The notes under the pieces: model-generated
Seen by the model: only the letters and a program-made list of their open reading frames with translations
What the model was told of the DNA's origin: nothing
The model's database searches: none
DNA from: CAZGNZ01 sp964527215
Lineage (GTDB): Bacteria; Fidelibacterota; Marinisomatia; SCGC-AAA003-L08; JACNLC01
Direction of reading: 5' to 3'
Assembly (NCBI GenBank): GCA_964527215.1
Contig: CAZGNZ010000050.1
Location: 1-22,413 of the forward strand
Length of the DNA: 22,413 nt
Translations under genes and position numbers: made by a program
Part shown: piece by piece, positions 1 to 7,242 of the stretch
How positions within the stretch are numbered: position 1 is the first letter of the stretch
Layout of the letters: each line of letters opens with the position of its first letter

Positions 1-43
1 AAAATCTTTGTGAACCCGCTTTTGCAGATTTGAACTGAGAAAT

Positions 44-82
44 GTTAGTCACTAACGATACCCCGTCCGCTCAGCGGCGGGG
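44..82. repeat. Two adjacent small hairpins in the leader region
   Basis: GTTAG-TCA-CTAAC (44-56) is followed at once by an imperfect GC-rich hairpin (61-82) whose arms are CCCCG/CGGGG and CCGC/GCGG with one bulged T. Neither is followed by a T tract on either strand, so a classical intrinsic terminator is not supported. It may be a REP-like element or the end of a transcription unit lying before the window. Nothing else is recognisable in 1-246. Confidence 0.4.
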
Positions 83-246
83 AAATTCATTGGAGAATTA
101 CTGTCGATTTGATGCAATTCGGCTATAACGATGTAATTCCATCCGAATATTGGTTAGCCCCAAGCAGATTTCCATAAAAATGTTCAAATCAACAGCAGCA
201 GACTGTATTAATTTTCACTAATATTCTAAAACAAAGTTAAACCACA

Positions 247-1992
247 TTGGAAAACATTACTGAACTGACAGAAAAGCTGAAGTCTGCTGAAGGGGTAAAA
301 CGCATTGAAGTTCTGATCAATCTGGCTTCGGAACTCAATAAATCGGATATCGAACAGGCAGAAGAGTATGCTCGTGAGGCGACAGAACTCTCAGAAAAGC
401 TGAATGAACCATTCTTTGCGGGTCGCAGCCACTATGTGCTGGGACGAACAATGCATCAGGTTTCCCGCTATCAGGATGCAAGGAGGCATTACGAAATCGC
501 ACTGGATGTGTTGAGGAGTCCTGAATCTGCCTATTACCGTGCAGCCTGCTGCAACAATCTGGGTGCGCTTTGTCAAACAACCGGTAATATGGATGCAGCG
601 CTGAACTATTATCTGAAATCGCTCCCCATTTGGGAAGAACTGAAGGATATAAGTCATTTGGCTGCAACTCTGAATAATATCGGGATTGTTTACGAAAAAG
701 AAGAAGAATTTGATCAGGCTCTGTCGTATCATATGAGGTCCCTGAACATCCGGGTTGAGGAAAATAACCAATTGGCCATGGCTCAATCGTATAATAATAT
801 CGGTATCATTCATGAAAAGCAGGCAAATTACTCCGAAGCACTGCTGTTTTTCAAAAAGTCACTCACGCTGAAAGAAAAAATCGGTGACAGGCACAGTCTC
901 GCGGTAACCTATTCCAACGCAGGAAACTGTCATACTATGCTCCGGAATTATGACCTGGCCCTGGAATACATGAACGATGCGCTGCTGATATTTGAGGAAT
1001 TGGATGAGAAATATGGATTGGCAGTGGTCCAGAACGGGATAGGCGCTGTGCATGGAGAGAAGGGCGATACTGAATTTGCCTTAGACCTGCTGTTCCAGAA
1101 TCTGGCGCATATTCGTGACAACAGTCTGAAGGATCTGGAATACCGCTGTACGGAGATAATCAGTAATGTTTATGAAAAGCAGGGCAATTACAAATCCGCA
1201 TTGGAGTGGAACAGGAAAAGCGCCAAGGTTGAGAAGGAAATTTATAACGAACAGAAGATAAAACAGATTGCAGAAATGCAGACCCGTTTTGATTTGCAAA
1301 CCAAGGAGCGGGAAGCAGAAATATACCGTTTGAAAAACATTGAACTTGCTGAGGCATACCAGCGGGTCAAACAACTTGCCCGCCGTGATGATCTGACAGG
1401 GCTGCCCAACCGGCGGGATATCCTGGAAACCTTGGAATCTGAGCATAAACGTCAGCAGCGTTCAGGAAAAATCAACACCATAATTATTTCGGATCTGGAT
1501 TTGTTCAAGCAGATAAATGATGAGTTCGGGCACCTTACGGGAGATTATGTACTGAAAGAAGTCGGTCGGCTGCTGGTCGGCAATTTACGCGGGCAGGATA
1601 AAGTATGCCGATGGGGCGGTGAGGAGTTTCTGTTTTTTCTTCCTGAAACAGATATCAGCGGTGGACGGACAGTTGCAGAAAATTTACGAGTACTGCTGGA
1701 AAATCATCCCTTTGTTTACCGGGACAATACGATACGCATTACGATGACCTTTGGACTGGTGGTGATGAAAAGCGATGCAAATCTAGAGCAAACCATCCGT
1801 TTGGCTGATCAAGCTCTATACAGGGGAAAAGAACTGGGACGGAACAAGGTGATTTGTGCTGATGACATGAAACTGGAAAACCAGGAAAAAAAGCACAATA
1901 AATCCTCAAGTCAGATAAATCCATTCTTCTCACAAAAGGGATTTATTTCCTGGATGGATTCAAAAGAAGATACATTGCGGGAAAATTCATAG
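247..1992 (+). CDS. TPR-repeat diguanylate cyclase (GGDEF domain)
   Basis: Predicted cytoplasmic enzyme that makes cyclic di-GMP from two GTP, with a sensory or scaffolding TPR half. Residues about 20-325 form a run of tetratricopeptide repeats (recurring NNIG..Y and Y..AL patterns). Residues about 328-378 are a charged helical, probably coiled-coil linker. A complete GGDEF domain follows (about 378-540), opening with RDDLTGLPNRR. The active-site loop is GGEEF (457-461), and the inhibitory I-site RxxD (RGQD, 448-451) lies exactly five residues before it, so product inhibition is likely. No signal peptide or membrane helix is visible, so the input is probably a cytosolic partner held by the TPRs. 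The start is TTG at 247: an in-frame TAA at 238-240 excludes anything longer, and the next in-frame ATG (codon 69) would cut into the TPRs. No clear ribosome binding site precedes it. The C-terminal ~40 residues are unassigned. Confidence 0.93.
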   Translation: MENITELTEKLKSAEGVKRIEVLINLASELNKSDIEQAEEYAREATELSEKLNEPFFAGRSHYVLGRTMHQVSRYQDARRHYEIALDVLRSPESAYYRAACCNNLGALCQTTGNMDAALNYYLKSLPIWEELKDISHLAATLNNIGIVYEKEEEFDQALSYHMRSLNIRVEENNQLAMAQSYNNIGIIHEKQANYSEALLFFKKSLTLKEKIGDRHSLAVTYSNAGNCHTMLRNYDLALEYMNDALLIFEELDEKYGLAVVQNGIGAVHGEKGDTEFALDLLFQNLAHIRDNSLKDLEYRCTEIISNVYEKQGNYKSALEWNRKSAKVEKEIYNEQKIKQIAEMQTRFDLQTKEREAEIYRLKNIELAEAYQRVKQLARRDDLTGLPNRRDILETLESEHKRQQRSGKINTIIISDLDLFKQINDEFGHLTGDYVLKEVGRLLVGNLRGQDKVCRWGGEEFLFFLPETDISGGRTVAENLRVLLENHPFVYRDNTIRITMTFGLVVMKSDANLEQTIRLADQALYRGKELGRNKVICADDMKLENQEKKHNKSSSQINPFFSQKGFISWMDSKEDTLRENS

Positions 1993-2111
1993 CAGCCAAC
2001 CTACTGTATTACATGATCATCCTGCCGTTTTCCAATTATTTATGATGATGAATTGCTCATCTGGGAAAAAATCATCCGCTGACAGAGTTTCCGCCCGAAT
2101 CTTGAACTTTG

Positions 2112-3344
2112 TTATATTTTTCTTACAGCCATATTCATGATCAGGTATCGGTCTTCAGACATTGACGACCACTGATCGCAGCTTACACCTGTAAAATCAT
2201 CTCCAAACATTTTGTACATATTTGAATGAATTTGCAGTTCCGGCAATCGACCAATCAGTCTTTTGCCGTCGAAAAGATAAGCCATTTGTACGGGTGATGC
2301 AAAATCCCCATCCGGAGTGAAATCTCCTCCCGCGGCCATGGAAACAAAGATCGCAGGTTTCCCCTGCAGCAGTTCAGCAGCTGTTTTATCTGTCGGCCTG
2401 ATATGAGCGTCAATCAATCCGACTGTGGGAACACTGTCAAACGTGCCGGATGCGCTGCCAGTGAGCGGCAGTTCGTATTCATGTGCGGTTTTTTTATCAG
2501 TATACACTGCTTTCAGCACGCCTTCAGAGATCATGGGATAGGTGTAGCCTGGATTGACGGTTCCCTCTACGTCAAAAAATGGACCAATCCTCTGCTCAGG
2601 ATCCAATAGATGATCCAGTGAAAAATGCTCGCTGAAAAGTTTTTCGCCAATTTTTCCGCTGAAAATGGAACTCCCCGATCCATAATGCAGACCATTGAGG
2701 TTTTGGACAATTTTTGACAGCGGCCTAGTCTCTGAAGTCAGAAATACCACCGGCAGTATGGGATCCTTCGGCAGGTCCACAGGATTTAAATACGCCTGAC
2801 AGTATTCGTCAAACAGTCTCAGCACTTCAGATCGATCATAGAATCTGCCTGTCCAAGAAACTGCTCCGTCAATAATGCTGGCGGATGATTTATGCTTTAT
2901 CAGTACAGCTGCTGACAGGTAATTCACTTTATAATCCAGTTTCAGGTTTTGACTGTTTGAAAGACTGATATTCAAGGTTTTTAACTGCAGTTTATTGGAA
3001 AAAGAAAATTCCGGATGAGTTTTCCGGAGATAAGTCACCAACGAATCAACTTCATCCGGCAACTGGTTTTCGTGCATCATCTCGTTCTTGGATGAATATT
3101 GGTTCACATTGTCTCCAGCCGGTTCAAAAGGGTAGGGAATTCTGTTATCCAATGCTGAAACAGCGCGTTTCTCCAATTCCCCTGTATTGAATGAACCCAG
3201 AGCGCCTGCTATTCCAATATGCCTTCCGTCAAACATTCGAATACCTGTTCGTTTGAGGTCCTTGCGTCGAACGGATTCAATTTCTGTCTGCACCAGGTTG
3301 ACACTCATCGATTTTTCAATAATTGTAAATTGTTCTTTAATCAT
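2112..3344 (-). CDS. TldE/PmbA-like subunit of a TldD/TldE-type metalloprotease
   Basis: This 410-residue protein resembles the C-terminal half of the PmbA/TldE family, with GSGSSIFSGKIGEKLFSE, then a PFFDVEG segment matching the family's DDEG region, and a late segment ending in GDDFTG. It lacks the HExxxH metal site of TldD, as expected for the non-catalytic partner. In E. coli the TldD/TldE heterodimer degrades unfolded peptides, processes microcin B17 and degrades CcdA. It is the second gene of a two-gene unit: its ATG (3342-3344) lies 9 bp after the tldD stop. An AGAGG ribosome binding site just upstream touches that stop codon, which suggests translational coupling. It is somewhat shorter than E. 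coli PmbA (about 450). The N-terminal half is divergent, so the assignment rests on the C-terminal half and the operon partner. Confidence 0.8.
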   Translation of the reverse strand: MIKEQFTIIEKSMSVNLVQTEIESVRRKDLKRTGIRMFDGRHIGIAGALGSFNTGELEKRAVSALDNRIPYPFEPAGDNVNQYSSKNEMMHENQLPDEVDSLVTYLRKTHPEFSFSNKLQLKTLNISLSNSQNLKLDYKVNYLSAAVLIKHKSSASIIDGAVSWTGRFYDRSEVLRLFDEYCQAYLNPVDLPKDPILPVVFLTSETRPLSKIVQNLNGLHYGSGSSIFSGKIGEKLFSEHFSLDHLLDPEQRIGPFFDVEGTVNPGYTYPMISEGVLKAVYTDKKTAHEYELPLTGSASGTFDSVPTVGLIDAHIRPTDKTAAELLQGKPAIFVSMAAGGDFTPDGDFASPVQMAYLFDGKRLIGRLPELQIHSNMYKMFGDDFTGVSCDQWSSMSEDRYLIMNMAVRKI

Positions 3345-3353
3345 ACCCGCCTC

Positions 3354-4691
3354 TTACTGAACGTTTAATTCTTTGACCCGGACATATGGTCCTCCAAACC
3401 CAACCAGAAGGGGAAACTGCTCCATTTTTCCACATCCACCCCCCACAAAGGATTTCAGCTCCACCGTGTCGGACAATCCATCAATCTCACCCAGTGTTTT
3501 CATTACATTGCCGGAGATGACGGAAATATTCACCGGGTCTGTTATCCTCCCGTTTTCAATTTTGTATGCCAATGACGGTGCAATGGTGAAAGTTGACATT
3601 CCCGATCCGTGTTTAATAGTATTGACAAACAGACCATCAGACACATTTTGGAACAGTTCTTCTTTTGTGAGATCTCCCCCCAAAATATAGGTAGTGGTCA
3701 TTCGAACAATGGGTTCGAACTCAAAACCGATGGAACGGGCATTACCTGTGACGTTTTCCCCGAGTTCTGCAGCGGTGGATGCACTGTGCAGTCTGCCTGT
3801 CAGAATGCCGTTTTTCACCAGAAATGTTTTTCCGGCAGGTGAACCTTCATCGTCAAACGGAACGTATCCGCTTCCCGCCTCCAGCCCTGAGTCAACGATG
3901 GACAATATGTCTGCTCCGACTTTTGTCCCAATGGCCCATTCTTTTTTCATGTTCTCATCACCCACCATGAAATCGGCCTCACTTTTGTGACCAAAGCTTT
4001 CATGGGCAAATACACCGGCTGCTTCCGGCGAAAGCACAACCGTATAAGAGCCGGGCTTCACCGATTCGGCGTTCTGAAGAAACATTTCACATTCCTCAAT
4101 ATGTTTTCGGCAGGTTGGTAAGGAGTCCTGAAGCTCGTCAAACGCGCTGCCGGACTTGCTGAATGTTTCCGACAAATTTTTTTCCCCGTTCACCATTTTG
4201 AAATTTATCCGGAATCCGGCATTCTGAGTATCAAATACCAAATTGGTACCTTTGCTTGAATTTATTTTCTTTACTTTCCGGATATCCTTGTAAATCGCTG
4301 TCCAGAAGGCCACATACTGACTGGAATCAACAAGTTCATAACAGGATTTCAGGAGTCCAATTTTGGATTCTGCAGGAACTCCGTCAACACTGGATTTTTC
4401 AAATTGTATTTTTTGTTCTGTCGTGATTGGAATTTTACTGATAACGGGATGATTCAGTATATTGTGATTTGGGGTGGCCATTGCCGCCAAACGCTTTATT
4501 TCCTGTGGAATATTGTTTACCTCAGTGGTGGAACTGAAGTACCAGCGCTGACCGTCAAACAGTCTGATAAATGCAGCGCTGAATTCCCGAACGCGGTTTT
4601 CCTCCAGCTTGCCAAGCGTAAACCGAATCAGAGTTTCATACACCTCTTCAATTCGAACATCAACATAAAAGTTTTCCGGGAAATGAATCAT
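3354..4691 (-). CDS. tldD: TldD-family metalloprotease, catalytic subunit
   Basis: Catalytic partner of the downstream TldE-like protein, predicted to be a cytosolic zinc metallopeptidase acting on small or unfolded peptides. The zinc motif HExxxH appears as HESFGH at residues 230-235. It is followed by the family's VPFDDEGSPAGKT strand, GNARS, and a C-terminal GGGCGK whose Cys (about 420) is the usual third metal ligand. The protein has 445 residues against about 480 in E. coli. The start chosen is ATG 4689-4691, because AGGGAG lies 5 bases upstream. The frame can be read 16 codons further up to a TTG at 4739, but that start has no comparable site. It is the first gene of the tldD-tldE unit. 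The real substrate is unknown, and no short precursor peptide gene is visible beside it. Confidence 0.88.
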   Translation of the reverse strand: MIHFPENFYVDVRIEEVYETLIRFTLGKLEENRVREFSAAFIRLFDGQRWYFSSTTEVNNIPQEIKRLAAMATPNHNILNHPVISKIPITTEQKIQFEKSSVDGVPAESKIGLLKSCYELVDSSQYVAFWTAIYKDIRKVKKINSSKGTNLVFDTQNAGFRINFKMVNGEKNLSETFSKSGSAFDELQDSLPTCRKHIEECEMFLQNAESVKPGSYTVVLSPEAAGVFAHESFGHKSEADFMVGDENMKKEWAIGTKVGADILSIVDSGLEAGSGYVPFDDEGSPAGKTFLVKNGILTGRLHSASTAAELGENVTGNARSIGFEFEPIVRMTTTYILGGDLTKEELFQNVSDGLFVNTIKHGSGMSTFTIAPSLAYKIENGRITDPVNISVISGNVMKTLGEIDGLSDTVELKSFVGGGCGKMEQFPLLVGFGGPYVRVKELNVQ

Positions 4692-4696
4692 AAGTA

Positions 4697-4702
4697 CTCC
4701 CT
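4697..4702 (-). promoter_or_regulatory. Ribosome binding site deciding the tldD start
   Basis: On the minus strand AGGGAG sits 5 bases before ATG 4691, supporting this start over the upstream TTG at 4739. Confidence 0.75.
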
Positions 4703-4739
4703 GATGGTTTTCTGAATTGCATGTGATAAGATCTCCCAA

Positions 4740-5148
4740 AAACTGGCTGCATTTGCTGTGGTAAAACAGTCACAATTAACTGGGTATTATCATGATCGGT
4801 TTTTAACGAAAGCCAAAAACGGACAATCGGCCGGAATGGGCAGAAATTGTCAGAACAAATTTATGGTGTCCGTATGCATTTGTCGCAATTGATCTTTAAA
4901 CCTGAGTGAAAGCTTTCCAAAAGACTTTTCCATAGCGTTGCATCCAGCCATCATGAACAGCGTAAATCCTTGAAGTCACCAGATTTTGAGTGATTCATTA
5001 TTCTGTTCGCTTCACGATGTGAAGTTGGGAAACGGTTTACGTATGAATTTGTGAAATAGTGTATTGGTAAACTGGTTGATTGGGATTTTCCTAGCAGGGA
5101 ACAGTTGGTCGTCAGTCGTCAGTAAGGAATGAGGAGTACAAGTATTAT
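4740..5148. other. Non-coding stretch upstream of tldD leading into the left repeat cluster
   Basis: No credible gene is visible on either strand. It must hold the tldD promoter (minus strand), but I cannot pick convincing -35/-10 boxes. A perfect 15-bp inverted repeat, CTTCAC-GAT-GTGAAG, lies at 5010-5024 and could be an operator or a small hairpin. From about 5050 the sequence turns into the GTGAAATAGTGT-type low-complexity tract that precedes the structured repeats elsewhere in the window, so the repeat cluster begins here. Confidence 0.5.
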
Positions 5149-5605
5149 CGCGCATTCAGTACAATTTCAGTCAGTCTGATCGGTGAGCAGACTGTCGAGA
5201 TTGGATGTTTCATGGTGCGAAAGAGATGTTGTTGTTCGAGTCCCGTCTGATTTTCGGCGGGACAAGTTTATGTTGAAAATTGAAAAAAAATTTACTTATC
5301 AATACAAAAATTTGCTCCCAAGAATGGAGGTTAGCATATTATACAGAACTGAAGCTCTAAAAATCAGTGAATTCTAGTGAGTGCTACAATTTTTACTAAC
5401 GCATTTTATCACGATGTAAATCACGACACAATTAATACACCTTGAGCGTCTGGGATGATAAATGCGACTCATCCAATGAAACATTCAAACGAGATGAAAT
5501 TGGTCTGCAGCGCATGTTCTTTTGGTTCTTTTCTTCGAAGAAAAGAACATTCTATTTCAGAGAAATTCATTGTACTGCAACTGCGTTTGGGCTTGGCAGA
5601 ATGGT
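5149..5605 (+). repeat. Structured repeat element, copy L1 (interrupted by an insertion)
   Basis: First of five copies of a ~262-bp element. It shows the outer arm starting GCGCATTCAG (5150), a hairpin CAGTCTG/CAGACTG (5172-5194), the apical hairpin GTCCCGTC (5240-5247) with GGCGGGAC (5256-5263), the closing arm ending TGCAGCGC (5513), and a perfect 24-bp palindrome (5525-5548). Compared with the other copies the apical hairpin has an A-to-G change that turns a U-A pair into U-G, so pairing survives on this strand only. The 5172-5194 loop is one base shorter than in the other copies, with the stem intact. About 200 bp (5264 to about 5467) are inserted between the apical hairpin and the descending arm. 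TATTAT ends directly before the element. Confidence 0.8.
5264..5467. other. AT-rich insertion inside repeat copy L1
   Basis: This stretch replaces the short linker joining the apical hairpin to the descending arm in the other four copies. It is clearly more AT-rich than its surroundings and has no convincing terminal inverted repeats, target duplication or open frame of its own. I do not recognise it. Its boundaries are estimated from comparison with copy L2 and are good to about 10 bp. Confidence 0.55.
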
Positions 5606-5650
5606 ATTGATTGAGTGGTTGAGTAGTGAAATGGTGTAATGGTATAATGG

Positions 5651-5940
5651 CTGAATTGGACTTTCTGACATAATGCTGCTGAGTGGGACGGAAAGTCGTC
5701 AGTTGGCAGTCGTCAGCCCTTGATTGTGTTTTTCCAATTTCAAGTTTCGGATTTCCTGTTCCAACTCCCGTCGATTGCCGTCCGAATTGCGGTTCAGGAT
5801 GCATAGTATAAATACAGGTGAGTGCTCGAACAATCATATTTTAGTCCGGCAGACGTCAGCTGGCGGGATTGGGATCGCTGCATCCTGAATCCCATGCCAC
5901 CCGGCTATTTCCCCGGGAGTGGTGGGGGTTTGGGATGGGT
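5651..5940 (+). repeat. Spacer module A, copy 1
   Basis: About 290 bp that follow the structured element in the left cluster. The module starts CTGAATTGGACTTTCTGAC and contains GTCGTCAGTTGGCAGTCGTC, GTTTCGGATTTCCTGTTCC and a GGGGGTTTGGGATGG end. Copies lie at 6614-6904 (same strand, nearly identical) and 20641-20928 (opposite strand, with a diverged middle). It has no coding potential that survives comparison between copies. It is a member of a composite interspersed repeat of unknown origin. Confidence 0.75.
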
Positions 5941-6120
5941 GAACACGAGTAGGATTTTTCTATCTGAGGTTCCGCGAATCACCAGTAGAATCCAGATCAC
6001 GCATCCCTGTAGGGGCTGAATACTTCAGCCCGGGGCATCGCCCCGGGGAATCGGATAGAATTGCGGCAGAACCCTGAAGGGGTGCAACGGATAGAAATAG
6101 GTTGAGTTGTTGAGCAATGT
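5941..6120 (+). repeat. GC-rich double-hairpin (REP-like) module, left copy
   Basis: Two hairpins overlap by a few bases: GGGCTGAA-TAC-TTCAGCCC (6013-6031) and CCCGGGGC-ATC-GCCCCGGG (6029-6047). They are followed by CCCTGAAGGGGTGCAACGG. An inverted relative lies at 20485-20640 and its tail recurs near 22330-22350. REP-type palindromes of this look are widespread in environmental bacterial genomes and some families are moved by TnpA-REP tyrosine transposases, but no such gene lies in this window. Confidence 0.7.
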
Positions 6121-6268
6121 TTCCCTGCTGGGTGCTGTCTAGTAGTGAGATGGTGAAATAGTATAATGGTGTGATGGTTAATTGGTTGAGTGCGGATTCT
6201 CTGTCAGGGAAAAGTTGGGTGGTCAATAATTGTTTGTCAGCACAAGATCTGAGGGGTACAACTATTAT

Positions 6269-6531
6269 CGCGCATTCAGTACAATTTCAGTCAGTCTGAT
6301 CAGAAGAGCAGACTGTCGAGATTGGATGTTTCATGGTGCGAATGAGATGTTGTTGTTCGAGTCCCGTCTGATTTTCGACGGGACGAGTCTATCTCATTCA
6401 ATGAAACATTCAAACGAGATGAAATTGTCCTGCAGCGCATGTTCTTTTGGTTCTTTTCTTCAAAGAAAAGAACATTCCATATTAGAGAATTTCACTGCAC
6501 TTCAAATTTGTTTGGGACTTGGCAGAATGGT
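6269..6531 (+). repeat. Structured repeat element, copy L2 (reference copy)
   Basis: Best uninterrupted copy on the + strand. The core is 6270-6438 (169 nt). Arms: P1 GCGCATTCAG with ACAATTTCA (6270-6289) against TGAAATTG with CTGCAGCGC (6420-6438); P2 CAGTCTG/CAGACTG; P3 TTGGATGTTTCAT (6322-6334) against ATGAAACATTCAA (6401-6413), with one G-U; inner P3 AATGAGAT (6341-6348) against ATCTCATT (6391-6398); apical P4 GTCCCGTC/GACGGGAC (6361-6384). Next comes a near-palindrome (6450-6473) with 11-bp arms and a two-base CA centre. The upstream ~80 bases, including CTCTGTCAGGGAAAA and TATTAT, are shared with copy R3. A frame is open across it but not conserved in L1, so I do not annotate a protein. 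Confidence 0.8.
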
Positions 6532-6613
6532 GATATGGTTTATTGGATGAGTCGGTGAGTAAGATTTCCTGCCAGGTGTGATTGAGTAATGAAATAGTGT
6601 AATGGTATAAAGG

Positions 6614-6904
6614 CTGAATTGGACTTTCTGACATAATGCTGCTGAGTGGGACGGGAAGTCGTCAGTTGGCAGTCGTCAGCCCTTGATTCTGTTTTTCCAA
6701 TTTCAAGTTTCGGATTTCCTGTTCCAACTTCCCGTCGATTGCCGTCCGAATTGCGATTCAGGATGCATAGTATAAATACAGGTGAGTGCTCGAATAATCA
6801 TATTTTAGTCCGGCAGACGTCAGCTGGCGGGATTTGGGATCGCTGCATCCTGAATCCCATGCCACCCGGCTATTTCCCCGGGAGTGGTGGGGGTTTGGGA
6901 TGGG
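6614..6904 (+). repeat. Spacer module A, copy 2
   Basis: Nearly identical to 5651-5940, with a few substitutions and single-base changes. It stops matching just after GGGGGTTTGGGATGGG, where copy 1 runs on into the REP-like module but this copy does not. The right edge of the left repeat cluster is therefore near 6905. Confidence 0.75.
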
Positions 6905-7242
6905 CGGATGCGGGGGCTTAGTGAAATCGTGTAGTGGTGAAATAGTTTAGCAGCAATTCCCCGGCAGGGCGATGTTGAGAACATCGCGGAGTTGTTAGTA
7001 TTCACTTGCCGGTTTATGCAAACCGGAACTCAGAATACCTGCTTGATAGAGCCAGTCGTCAAGCTGAACAAGCAGTTTGTACATTTATGAATTAAAATTA
7101 TAAATAGTCATGCGCCAATCAGCGATCTCTTTTGGACCTTACTGCAAATGACAGCTCAAAAAAAACCAGCTGGTATACAGAAAGAAACAGCCTGCAGAAT
7201 CATCCGGTTCCGATCAGGTGTAAGTAAGAACCAGAAGGTGAA
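6905..7242. other. Non-coding stretch between the left repeat cluster and oadA
   Basis: It starts with a last low-complexity tract (GTGAAATCGTGTAGTGG). The rest holds no gene I can support. The oadA transcript (minus strand) should end here. A run of eight T on that strand (7158-7165) lies between CAGCT and AGCTG, giving only a weak hairpin with T in the loop, so I do not call a terminator. Confidence 0.45.

Noticed and set aside
6351..6384. tRNA-like T-arm (GTTCGAGTCCC) inside the repeat core
   Set aside because: The bases around TTCGAGT do not form a 5-bp T stem, and no acceptor, D or anticodon arms can be placed. The downstream half instead makes the 8-bp GTCCCGTC hairpin.
5040..6910. CRISPR array
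   Set aside because: The repeats are long, few and irregularly spaced, with no short repeat-spacer rhythm and no cas genes.
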